Below are positions 51,151-59,390 of a stretch of DNA of 64,000 nucleotides, piece by piece; position 1 is the first letter of the stretch; every line of letters starts with the position of its first letter. The DNA is taken from NCBI GenBank assembly GCA_041319085.1, contig CP101033.1, forward strand, positions 117,001-181,000, written 5' to 3'. Source of the stretch: Aeromonas veronii (lineage in GTDB: Bacteria > Pseudomonadota > Gammaproteobacteria > Enterobacterales > Aeromonadaceae). The notes below the pieces were generated by a model. It saw only the letters and a list, made by a program, of their open reading frames with translations. It had not been told where the DNA came from and made no database searches. Position numbers and translations under genes: made by a program.

Positions 51151-53279
51151 TACCCTTGCTGGCTGTCGCTTGTCTGCCCGGCTTGAGTCTGCTCTTGGGC
51201 TTGGTTTTGGGCTTTCGGCGCGGGAGCCGGTCGCCAGAGCGGGGCGCTGTTGCCTTGCGGCGGATAGCGTACTCCCACTTCCCAGCCGCAGGCGTCCTGC
51301 TTTTGCGGGAAGCTCCAGGCCAGCGTGGGCTCCGTCAGCGGCCCGCGCCACTGGCCGAGCAGCTCGGCGCAGCGGTTGCCGTTGAGCACCCCCAGATCCA
51401 GCTGCCACTGCTCGTTGACCAGATCGATCCCCCCTTGCAGCGCCAGCAGATGGGTGATGGTGGAGGCGCCAGCCTGCTCGATCTGCAGTTGCCCCTTGTC
51501 GATCTTGCCCTGCAGCTTGATGCGGTAGAAGGGGGTGTCCCCCTCCTGCATCGCCTGCCACAGCTGATCCGGATTGAGCGTCGGCGCTGTTGCCTGCTTG
51601 AACCACTGATCCAGCAGCGGATCTATCTTCACCTTGTCCCAGAACGGCTCGTCGGCATCGAGGGCAAAGCTGCCTTGCAGGGTCTGGCGCCACTCGCCCG
51701 CCGCCTTGCCTTGTGCGAGGTGTAAGTCGGCTTGCAGGTCGGCGCTCACGTCCGCCTTGCCGGCGAAGGAGACCGGAGATTGAGACAAGGGGCGGAATAT
51801 CTTGCCCCACTGCTGCAGATCCAGCTTGGTTGCCTGCAGTTGCAGGCGGCTGCTCTGGCCCGGCTCGCGGCCCCACTGGCCACTCAGGCTGAGGGTGCCC
51901 TCATCCGGCAGCGAGCTGGTGAGTTTGCCCAGTTGCCAGGAGCTGGGGGTCAGCTCCCCATCCAGTTCACCGTTGCGGGCGCTGAGGCCATCCCACACCA
52001 GCTCGAACCACTTGCTCTCGATACGGGCTCGGCCGAGCAGCGGGCCGGGTTGATTGCCACGCAGGGCAAGATCGCTCAGATAAAGCTGCCAGCCGGTCAG
52101 CGACAGAGGGATGGAATCGTCGAAGGAGAGCACCTTGAGCTTGTCGAACGCCAGCTTGCGGATATCCACCTGCTGCGGGCGCCAGCTCTGCCAATCCTGC
52201 CACCAACCCTGTGGCAGGCTGATATCCATGCCGCTCAGCGCCAGGTCTTTCAGGGTCAGCTTCTGCTGCTGGGTATCGAGGGAGAGTTCGACATTGAACT
52301 CCCCTTCATAGGCTTTGCCCTGCAGTTCGCCGTCGATCTGTTGGGGCGAGAAGGCGAGCTTGCCCTTGATCTCCTCCAGTTGGAACAGGCCGCGGCCCAT
52401 GTCGCCCAGGGTGCCGCTCAGATAGCCGGTGGGCTGGCTGCCCGCCTGCCAGTTGAAAGCGGTGAGCTGGCCGCTGAAGTTGTTGAAGGAGAGCTCCTGA
52501 TTGATGTCGTTGAGGCTGACGCCGTCCAGCTGGCCGCGATCCAGCGACACGCTTTGCAACGGGAAGCCTTGCTGCGTCAGATCACCCAGCTCCACCCGCA
52601 TGCCGCGGGCCTTGAGATCGTGCAGTTGCAGGGTGCGGGCGGGCCAGTCCAGCACCATGCCGGTCTCCAGCAGGCCGTCGAACAGGTTGGTCACCAGTTT
52701 GTCGGTGCGCAGCATTTCCCCCTCCAACCGTCCTTGCAGGTTGAGACGGGCGAAGGTGAACTGCGGGGTCTCCAGCTGGCCGATGTTGAGGCTCAGGTTG
52801 GCCTGTGGCTGCCGTTTCGGGTCGATCAGCTCCCAGTCGCTCAGGGTGGCATTGAGTCCACGCAGGGTCAGCTCGGGGCTCTCCAGGCTGAGCCGGTCGA
52901 TGGTGCTGTCGCTGATGGTGAGGGAGTGCACCGGCAGGCTCGGCAGCTGGTTGGGCAGCGGCAGCTTGATGGCGGGACGGATCAGATCGAGGTGGGCGAT
53001 GCGCACGTCGCGGCTCAGCCAGTCGATGCTCTCGATCTCCAGATAGATCTTGTCGAGTGAGACCGCATCGCCGTAGCGAACCTGCTCCGCCAGCAGGGTG
53101 TAGGGGTGAAGCGGATTGAACACCAGCCGCCCTATGGTGACCGGCACGCCGGTCTGCTGGCTGATCCAGCTGGCGATGGGGCCTTTGGCGCGCTCGGCAT
53201 CGAACAGGCCGAGGGCAACCCAGACAAACAGCAGCAGGAAGGCGAAGGTGTAGAGCAGGCCGCGTAGCCAGGAATTCAT
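51150..53279 (-). CDS. AsmA-family protein
   Basis: This is a 709-residue envelope protein with an N-terminal membrane anchor (LLYTFAFLLLFVWVALGLF). A large beta-rich region follows, periplasmic. AsmA family hints are GRLVFNPLHPYTLLAEQVRYG near residue 49 and repeated patterns such as LTLRGLNATLSDWEL and LSLSGQWGREPGQSS. AsmA-type proteins are bridge-like lipid carriers between inner and outer membrane. This one resembles the YicH branch, but the match is by pattern only. The C-terminus is low-complexity (PAPAPKAQNQAQEQTQAGQT). ATG 53279 has GGAGGAA upstream. Confidence 0.85.
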   Translation of the reverse strand: MNSWLRGLLYTFAFLLLFVWVALGLFDAERAKGPIASWISQQTGVPVTIGRLVFNPLHPYTLLAEQVRYGDAVSLDKIYLEIESIDWLSRDVRIAHLDLIRPAIKLPLPNQLPSLPVHSLTISDSTIDRLSLESPELTLRGLNATLSDWELIDPKRQPQANLSLNIGQLETPQFTFARLNLQGRLEGEMLRTDKLVTNLFDGLLETGMVLDWPARTLQLHDLKARGMRVELGDLTQQGFPLQSVSLDRGQLDGVSLNDINQELSFNNFSGQLTAFNWQAGSQPTGYLSGTLGDMGRGLFQLEEIKGKLAFSPQQIDGELQGKAYEGEFNVELSLDTQQQKLTLKDLALSGMDISLPQGWWQDWQSWRPQQVDIRKLAFDKLKVLSFDDSIPLSLTGWQLYLSDLALRGNQPGPLLGRARIESKWFELVWDGLSARNGELDGELTPSSWQLGKLTSSLPDEGTLSLSGQWGREPGQSSRLQLQATKLDLQQWGKIFRPLSQSPVSFAGKADVSADLQADLHLAQGKAAGEWRQTLQGSFALDADEPFWDKVKIDPLLDQWFKQATAPTLNPDQLWQAMQEGDTPFYRIKLQGKIDKGQLQIEQAGASTITHLLALQGGIDLVNEQWQLDLGVLNGNRCAELLGQWRGPLTEPTLAWSFPQKQDACGWEVGVRYPPQGNSAPLWRPAPAPKAQNQAQEQTQAGQTSDSQQG

Positions 53280-53310
53280 GGATGCTTTCCTCCTGTTTTG
53301 GGGTGTGTTG

Positions 53311-53634
53311 TCAGGCGTTTGAGTAGTGGTCTCGCAGGCCGAGCCAGCGGCGGATCAGCGGGTCGACATGACCCGGATGCCTATCCATGAGGACATGTGT
53401 CCATCTTCTGCATCTACCTCGATCAGGCGTTTGAGTAGTGATCCCGCAGGCCGAGCCAGCGCCGTATCAGCGGTTCAACATGACTCGGGTGGCGGTCCAT
53501 AAGGACATCTGCCCATCTTCTGCATCTACCTCGATCAGGCATTGGAATAGTGATCCCGTAAGCCGAGCCAGCGCCGTATCAAGGGTTCGACATGACCCGG
53601 ATGCCTATCCATAAGGAAGCGCGCCATCTTTTGT
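53311..53634 (-). repeat. 112-bp tandem array made of the recG 3' end (2 extra copies)
   Basis: The last 30 or so codons of recG and its stop codon occur three times. Stops are at 53535 (the real gene), 53423 and 53311, exactly 112 bp apart. Each copy still reads a version of DRHPGHVEPLIRRWLGLRDHY followed by SNA and a stop in one minus-strand frame. Copy -1 has DRHPSHVEPLIRR and copy -2 DRHPGHVDPLIRR. The extra copies lie downstream of the true recG stop and fill the spacer before the AsmA-family gene. Confidence 0.95.
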
Positions 53635-55607
53635 ACCTGCGGAATAAGTGGCTGATCCCGCACCAGATCGGCGATCTTGAGATCGGCCAGACCGGTCTGG
53701 CGGGTGCCGAGCAGTTCCCCCGGGCCGCGCAGTTCCAGATCGCGCTGGGCGATCAGGAAGCCATCGTTGGTCTCCCGCAGCACCCCGAGTCGGCTCTGGG
53801 CCGTCTTGGACAAGGGGGCATGATAGAGCAGCACGCAGTGAGAGGCCACCGCCCCCCGGCCAACCCGACCGCGCAACTGGTGCAGCTGGGCCAGTCCCAG
53901 TCGTTCCGGATTTTCGATGATCATCAGGCTGGCGTTGGGCACATCCACCCCCACCTCGATGACGGTGGTGGCGACCAGCAGTTGCAGTATGCCTGCCTTG
54001 AACTCCTCCATCACCCGCTGTTTCTCGACCGGACGCATCCGGCCGTGCACCAGCCCGATATGCAGGCCGGGCAGCAGGTTTTGCAGCTCGGCGGCGGTAT
54101 CCTCGGCGGCCTGACATTCCAGCACCTCCGACTCCTCGATCAGGGTGCAGACCCAGTAGGCCTGCTTGCCCTCGGTGCAGGCGAGCTTGACCCGTTCGAT
54201 CACATCGCCGCGACGGCTGTCGGGCAGCGCGACTGTGGTGATGGGGGTTCGGCCCGGTGGCAGTTCGTCGATGACCGAGGTATCGAGGTCGGCATAGGCG
54301 GTCATCGCCAGGGTGCGGGGGATGGGGGTGGCGGTCATGATCAGCTGATGGGGATGCACCCCTTCCCGCTCCCCTTTCTCGCGCAGGGCGAGGCGCTGAT
54401 GCACCCCGAATCTGTGCTGTTCATCGATGATGACCAGCGCCAGACGCTGAAATACCACCTGCTCCTGAAAGATGGCGTGGGTGCCCACCACCATCTTGAC
54501 GCTGCCATCGGCGATGGCGGCCAGCGCCTCTTCCCGCGCCTTGCCTTTCTGTTTGCCCGCCAGCCAGCCGACTCCGATGCCGAGCGGCTCCAGCCACTTG
54601 GCGAAGTTGATGGCGTGCTGTTCCGCCAGCAGTTCGGTCGGCGCCATCAAGCCCACCTGACAGCCGTTACCGATGGCTTGCAGAGCGGCCAGCGCCGCGA
54701 CCAGCGTTTTGCCGGAGCCCACATCCCCCTGCACCAGCCGCATCATGGGGTGGCTCTGTTGCAGATCCTTAGCTATTTCCGCCACCACCCGGCTCTGGGC
54801 ACCGGTCGGCTTGAACGGCAGGGCGCCGAGCAGCTGTTCAACCAGCGCGGGTGCCGGTTTAAGAGCGCGGGCCAGTTGGGTTTGCGCCTGCGCGCGCACC
54901 TTGAGTACCGAGAGGTTGTGAGCCAGCAGCTCCTCCAGCACCAGTCGCTGCTGGGCCGGATGCTGGCCGCTTTCCAGCAGCGGCAACGCCACCGAGGGGG
55001 GCGGGCGATGCAGTAGTTTCAGGGCGGCGGCCAGTTCAATCTGGTGGGGATAGAGGCCGGCGGGCAGCAGTTCCTCCACGCCATAGAGGTCGAGCTGGGC
55101 CAGCGCCTGATCGGTGAGGCTGCGCAGGGTGAGCTGGCGCAGCCCTTCGGTGGTCGGGTAGACGGGGGTGAGCGCCTCTTCGGTCTGGCCGGCTTGCTCC
55201 TCGCCGAGCAGCTTGTACTCGGGGTGGGCCATCTCCAGCCCGTACTTGCCGGGGCGCACCTCGCCAAAGCAGCGGATCAGCCGGCCCGCCGCCAGACTGT
55301 TTTTCTGGGCGGCGGTGAAGTTGAAGAAGCGCAGGGTGAGGGTGCCGGTACCATCGCTGATGCGACAGACCATCATGCGGCGGCGCCCCATCACCAGCTG
55401 AGTGTCCTGGATTTCGCCCTCGACGGCGCCATGCAGCCCGGGCGGCAGATCGCCGATGGGCCACACCTGGGTGCGGTCCTCGTAGCGCAGGGGGAGGTGG
55501 AACAGCAGATCCTGTACCGTGGCCAGCCCCAGCCGCTCGAGCTTCTCCAGCATCTTGCTGCCGACACCCTTGAGGCTATCGAGAGGAATTTTATCCAATT
55601 TCATCAA
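53535..55607 (-). CDS. recG: ATP-dependent DNA helicase RecG
   Basis: This branch-migration helicase remodels stalled forks and Holliday junctions. Its 690 residues are near E. coli RecG (693). The N-terminal wedge/OB domain is residues 1-150 (LKGVGSKMLEKLERLGLATVQDLLFHLPLRYEDRT). The helicase part has Walker A GDVGSGKTLVA, DEQH box IIDEQHRFGVHQRLAL, TATPIPRTL, VATTVIEVGVDVPNA and QLRGRVGRG. The start is at 55607 (ATGATG). The 3' end is followed by two degenerate tandem copies of itself. Confidence 0.97.
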   Translation of the reverse strand: MMKLDKIPLDSLKGVGSKMLEKLERLGLATVQDLLFHLPLRYEDRTQVWPIGDLPPGLHGAVEGEIQDTQLVMGRRRMMVCRISDGTGTLTLRFFNFTAAQKNSLAAGRLIRCFGEVRPGKYGLEMAHPEYKLLGEEQAGQTEEALTPVYPTTEGLRQLTLRSLTDQALAQLDLYGVEELLPAGLYPHQIELAAALKLLHRPPPSVALPLLESGQHPAQQRLVLEELLAHNLSVLKVRAQAQTQLARALKPAPALVEQLLGALPFKPTGAQSRVVAEIAKDLQQSHPMMRLVQGDVGSGKTLVAALAALQAIGNGCQVGLMAPTELLAEQHAINFAKWLEPLGIGVGWLAGKQKGKAREEALAAIADGSVKMVVGTHAIFQEQVVFQRLALVIIDEQHRFGVHQRLALREKGEREGVHPHQLIMTATPIPRTLAMTAYADLDTSVIDELPPGRTPITTVALPDSRRGDVIERVKLACTEGKQAYWVCTLIEESEVLECQAAEDTAAELQNLLPGLHIGLVHGRMRPVEKQRVMEEFKAGILQLLVATTVIEVGVDVPNASLMIIENPERLGLAQLHQLRGRVGRGAVASHCVLLYHAPLSKTAQSRLGVLRETNDGFLIAQRDLELRGPGELLGTRQTGLADLKIADLVRDQPLIPQVQKMARFLMDRHPGHVEPLIRRWLGLRDHYSNA

Positions 55608-55720
55608 TTAGATGCCCGAAAACACTGTAAATATGTCCAGATGATAGGGGTTGTTGAGGGGCCGATGCAAGCCGAGTTGCTGCTGGCAGGGCCGTCAAGG
55701 CGGGGGAAACGGCGGATATA

Positions 55721-55752
55721 ACAAAGGCCTGCCGAAAACGGGAGGCCTTTGT
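55721..55752. other. Stem-loop after pssA
   Basis: ACAAAGGCCT and AGGCCTTTGT flank a smaller GC hairpin, a long stem lacking a clear T-run on either strand. It may be the pssA terminator. pssA ends at 55795 on the minus strand. Confidence 0.6.
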
Positions 55753-55794
55753 ACAGCTGTCAACGGGCGGGATGCAGGCGCATGACGCCCAAGG

Positions 55795-57144
55795 TCAGAT
55801 GATCCGCTTGAGCAGCAGATGGGCCTTGACCCGGTGGATCCGTCCCAGCAGTTTGCGTACCTGTTCCGGGTAGTCCTGGATCTGCTCCACCTGATCGAAG
55901 TGGCTGATCCGCTTGGTGTTGGTCAGGATGTTCTCCCGCTCCGCGTTGAACTGGGGACGCAGCAGGTGGCGACGATCGTGCACCAGCAGGCCGTTCTCCA
56001 GATCCAGCGCCCAGGCGCGGGGGTTGAGGTTGTTGCCGGTGAGCAGGGCCCACTCGTCATCCACGAAGATCCCCTTGAGATGGTAGGAGTTGCGCTCGCA
56101 ACACCAGAGCATCAGGTTGAGGCGACCATCGTCAATGTGACGCTGGTTGCGCTCGGCAAACTTGCGCAGGTTGGTCTCGTAGAGATAGGGCAGGCCACCG
56201 ATGGTGGAGAACTTCTCTTCCGGCGGGATGAAGAAGTCGTTGGCGGTCTTGTCGCCCACCACGATGGTGACTTTGCAACCGCGCTGCAGCAGATCCTCGA
56301 TATCCTTGCTCAACTCCTTGGGCGGGTTGAAGTAAGGGGTGCAGATGAAGATCTCCCGCTCGCTGGCGCGCACCAGATTGCGGATCATCAGGTTGAGCTG
56401 GTTGTTGCGCTTGCCCAGACCCGCCATGGGGGTGACGGCCACCTCCTGGGTGTTGACCGGCATGGTGCTGAAGCGGTACTGGCTCTGGCGCAGGTTCTGC
56501 TTGAAGCGGCGGATCGGCCCCTTCAGCTGTTTGGCGCTGGGGATATCGCTGTGATCCAGTCGCTGCACCGCGTCGCTCTTAACGAACAGGTCATCCACAT
56601 AGTTGACCATGCTGCGGGCCAGTTCGGGGCTGGCGATCTGGTGATAGCGATCGAAGCGGTAGCGATCCTGTTGATGCAGGTAGATGTCATTGAGACTGGC
56701 GCCGGAGTAAAGCACCACATCGTCAAAGATGAAGCCCTTGAGGTGGAGCACGCCGAGCAGCTCGCGCCCCTTGACCGGTACGCCGTAGATTTCGATCTGG
56801 TGCTGGTGTTCGGCAGCCATGCCCTGATACATCAGATGGTTGCCACCCTGTTTGCCCTTGCCGATCAGGCCGCGCTGGGCACGATGGAAGTCGACGAACA
56901 GTTTGATGTCGAGGGCCGGATTGCGCTGCTTGGCGGCGTAGAGGGCGGAGAGGATCTCCCGGCCCGCTTCGTCATCCTGCAGATAGAGCGCGACCAGATA
57001 GATGCGCCGGGTGGCACTGGCGATAAGCGCCAGAATGCGGCGTTTGAAATCCTGGGCGCTGTAGAGCACTTCAAACTGATCCGCCGTTACGGCGATCTGG
57101 GGCAGGCGCGCCAGCAGTTGTCGATAATGGGCCGATGAATGCAT
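55795..57144 (-). CDS. pssA: CDP-diacylglycerol--serine O-phosphatidyltransferase
   Basis: This phospholipase-D superfamily enzyme makes phosphatidylserine, the precursor of phosphatidylethanolamine. Both HKD motifs are present: HLKGFIFDDVVLYSGASLNDIYLH and HLKGIFVDDEWALLTGNNLNPRAW. Other landmarks are DFHRAQRGLIGKG and RREIFICTPYFNPPKEL-type SEREIFICTPYFNPPKEL. Its 449 residues are near E. coli PssA (451). ATG 57144 is chosen; a GTG at 57162 is in frame but less typical. The gene is monocistronic. Confidence 0.95.
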   Translation of the reverse strand: MHSSAHYRQLLARLPQIAVTADQFEVLYSAQDFKRRILALIASATRRIYLVALYLQDDEAGREILSALYAAKQRNPALDIKLFVDFHRAQRGLIGKGKQGGNHLMYQGMAAEHQHQIEIYGVPVKGRELLGVLHLKGFIFDDVVLYSGASLNDIYLHQQDRYRFDRYHQIASPELARSMVNYVDDLFVKSDAVQRLDHSDIPSAKQLKGPIRRFKQNLRQSQYRFSTMPVNTQEVAVTPMAGLGKRNNQLNLMIRNLVRASEREIFICTPYFNPPKELSKDIEDLLQRGCKVTIVVGDKTANDFFIPPEEKFSTIGGLPYLYETNLRKFAERNQRHIDDGRLNLMLWCCERNSYHLKGIFVDDEWALLTGNNLNPRAWALDLENGLLVHDRRHLLRPQFNAERENILTNTKRISHFDQVEQIQDYPEQVRKLLGRIHRVKAHLLLKRII

Positions 57145-57248
57145 AGAGAAACCTGAAATCACGGGGTTAAGCGTTCCACTCGGAGCGATGAATAGGCGAT
57201 TCTAGCAATCTCGCCTTCTCAGCCAAAGAAAGAATCATCAGAAAGATG

Positions 57249-57276
57249 AAAAAGGCCTCACGAGTGAGGCCTTTTT
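57249..57276 (-). terminator. Terminator of gntT
   Basis: AAAAAGGCCTCAC and GTGAGGCCTTTTT form a 13-bp stem around two bases, with T-runs on both strands. It lies 19 bases after the gntT stop. Confidence 0.92.
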
Positions 57277-57294
57277 GTCAACTTTTCGCCCTTG

Positions 57295-58635
57295 TCAGAG
57301 GAAGCTGTAGATGATCATCGCCATCACGCCGCCGGTGGTGCCGATAATGGTTTCCATCACGGTCCAGGTCTGCAGGGTCTGCTTCTCAGTCAGGCCGAGG
57401 TAGCGGTTGGCCAGCCAGAAACCGGAGTCATTGACGTGGGAGAGCACGATGGAGCCGCCACCGATGGCGATGGTGATGGCCGCCAGCTGGGCACCGTTGA
57501 GGCCGAGGGGTTCCAGCATTGGCAGCACCAGACCGCAGGCGGTCAGCATGGCGACGGTGGCAGAGCCCTGAATCACCCGTACCGCGGCGGCCAGAATGAA
57601 GGCCAGTGCGACGATGGGCAGACCTGAATCGGCCAGCATATTGCCCAGCGCGGCGCCCACGCCGGAATCAACCAGCACCTGCTTGAATACGCCACCGGCA
57701 CCGGTCACCAGAATGATGACGCCGGCCGGCTGGATGGCGCTGTTGCAGACGCTCATCACCTCGTCACGGGACATGCCGCGGCGAATACCCAGCAGATAGA
57801 AGGCGGCCAGACAGGCGACCATGATGGCGGTGAAGGGGTGACCGATAAACTCCAGCCAGCCGTGCAGGGTAGAGCCTGCATCGACGAAGCGGCCGACGAT
57901 GGTCTTGAGGCCGATCAGCAGCAGCGGCAGACCGATCAGACCCATGGCCAGCCCGAAAGAGGGCAGGGATTTGCTGTCATCGTGGGCGCTGTTCTGGGCA
58001 TCGGCAGGCAGTGGCACATCGACGATCTTGCTGATGAAGTCACCGAACAGCGGGCCCGCCAGGATCAGCGCCGGGACGGCGGCGATCAGGCCGAACAGGA
58101 TCATATAGCCGAAGTCGGCCCCCAGTTGGGAAGCCACCAGGATTGGGCCCGGCGCCGGAATAAGGAAGGCCTGGCAAGTGGCGATACCGGCCAGCAGGGC
58201 GATACCGATCTTCACCACGCTGCCGCCGCCGCGACGGACGATGGCGAAGGCGACGCCGATCAGCAGCACCACGGCCACGTCAAAGAAGAGCGGCAGGGCG
58301 CAGACAAAGCCGGTCAGCGCCATGGCCCAGTTGGCGCGCTTGACGCCGAACTTGCCAAGCAGGGTGTGAGCTACCCGGTCGAGGGCGCCGGTCACTTCCA
58401 TCACCTTGCCGAACATGGCGCCCAGCGCCACCACTACCGCGACGAAACCGAGGGTGCCACCCATCCCTTTCTGGATGGTGGCGGCGATATCGGCCGGGTT
58501 CATGCCAGCGGCGAGGCCCGCCACCATGGAGACCAGGATCAGGGCAACCACGGCGTGGAGCCGGGCCTTCATCACCAGGAAGAGCAGCAGCACAATCGAG
58601 CCGGCGGCCGTCATGATCAGGGAGAGGTCAGACAT
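57295..58635 (-). CDS. gntT: Gluconate:H+ symporter (GntP family)
   Basis: This is a 446-residue inner-membrane permease with about 12 hydrophobic segments. GntP family features are SLIMTAAGSIVLLLFLVMKARLHA at the start, ALPLFFDVAVVLLIGVAFAI, LIPAPGPILVASQLGAD, and NDSGFWLANRYLGLTEKQTLQTWTVMET in the last third. It imports gluconate. It is divergent from gntK, with paired GntR-type operators and a CRP site between them, and a matching repressor gene 4 kb away. High- and low-affinity GntP relatives (GntT, GntU) cannot be separated here; gntT is a family-level label. Confidence 0.92.
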   Translation of the reverse strand: MSDLSLIMTAAGSIVLLLFLVMKARLHAVVALILVSMVAGLAAGMNPADIAATIQKGMGGTLGFVAVVVALGAMFGKVMEVTGALDRVAHTLLGKFGVKRANWAMALTGFVCALPLFFDVAVVLLIGVAFAIVRRGGGSVVKIGIALLAGIATCQAFLIPAPGPILVASQLGADFGYMILFGLIAAVPALILAGPLFGDFISKIVDVPLPADAQNSAHDDSKSLPSFGLAMGLIGLPLLLIGLKTIVGRFVDAGSTLHGWLEFIGHPFTAIMVACLAAFYLLGIRRGMSRDEVMSVCNSAIQPAGVIILVTGAGGVFKQVLVDSGVGAALGNMLADSGLPIVALAFILAAAVRVIQGSATVAMLTACGLVLPMLEPLGLNGAQLAAITIAIGGGSIVLSHVNDSGFWLANRYLGLTEKQTLQTWTVMETIIGTTGGVMAMIIYSFL

Positions 58636-58770
58636 TGTTATGCGTTCCTTTTTCCAAGTTCGGTCGTGACACCTTGCCGATCCATCGGCAAACCATATCT
58701 TTATGATTTATTTAGATTTATGGCGAGGGCTCAACATCATGTGCCCAGGTGACTATGGGTTTGCTCAGTC

Positions 58771-58786
58771 TGTGGCAGACTTCACA
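58771..58786. promoter_or_regulatory. CRP-like site in the gntT-gntK spacer
   Basis: TGTGGCAGACTTCACA matches TGTGA-N6-TCACA at nine of ten positions. It can serve both divergent genes. Confidence 0.7.
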
Positions 58787-58795
58787 TTTTCAATC

Positions 58796-58821
58796 GTTAC
58801 CGGTAACATGTTACCGGTAAC
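58796..58821. promoter_or_regulatory. Two GntR-type operators
   Basis: GTTACCGGTAAC occurs twice, at 58796-58807 and 58810-58821, a start-to-start distance of 14 bp. Each is a perfect palindrome close to the E. coli GntR site. A related site, TGTTACTTGTAACA, overlaps the gntR start. Confidence 0.8.
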
Positions 58822-58880
58822 GTGCTAGATTAGAACCCATCAACAGCTGGTTTTTTGAAAAGTGGGACAGAGGTCAAATT

Positions 58881-59390
58881 ATGGCGGGTAAGTGCATTAT
58901 CGTGATGGGTGTATGTGGTAGCGGCAAATCCAGCGTGGGTCTGAAAGTGGCCGACGCGCTGGGCGCCAAGTTTATCGATGGTGATGACCTGCACCCCAGG
59001 GCCAACATCCAGAAGATGGCTGGCGGTAACCCCCTCAACGATGAGGATCGTGCCCCCTGGTTGGAGCGGATCCGCGACGCCGCCTACAGTCTCGAGCAGA
59101 AGAACGAGACCGGCATCATTGTCTGTTCCGCCCTCAAAAAGAAGTACCGCGACCAGATCCGCGAAGGCAACGAGTCGGTCAGCTTCATCTTCCTCGATGG
59201 CAGCCAGCCGCTGATCCTCGAGCGGATGCGTGCCCGAAAAGGCCATTTCATGCGTGAAAGCATGGTACAAAGTCAGTTCGATACTCTGGAGCGCCCGGAT
59301 GGCGAAGCCGGTGTATTCCACATCGATATAGACGGCACCTTCGAACAGGTGGTTGACCGCGCCGTCACAGCATTGGAGCAAGCCCAATGA
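58881..59390 (+). CDS. gntK: Gluconokinase
   Basis: This enzyme phosphorylates gluconate to 6-phosphogluconate with ATP. Its 169 residues show the P-loop IIVMGVCGSGKSSVG at the N-terminus, FIDGDDLHPRANIQKMAGGNPLNDEDRAPWLERI, CSALKKKYRD, FIFLDGSQPLILERMRARKGHFM and a C-terminal EQVVDRAV. These match gammaproteobacterial GntK. ATG 58881 follows an AGGTC. Its stop overlaps the edd start in an ATGA junction. Confidence 0.96.
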   Translation: MAGKCIIVMGVCGSGKSSVGLKVADALGAKFIDGDDLHPRANIQKMAGGNPLNDEDRAPWLERIRDAAYSLEQKNETGIIVCSALKKKYRDQIREGNESVSFIFLDGSQPLILERMRARKGHFMRESMVQSQFDTLERPDGEAGVFHIDIDGTFEQVVDRAVTALEQAQ

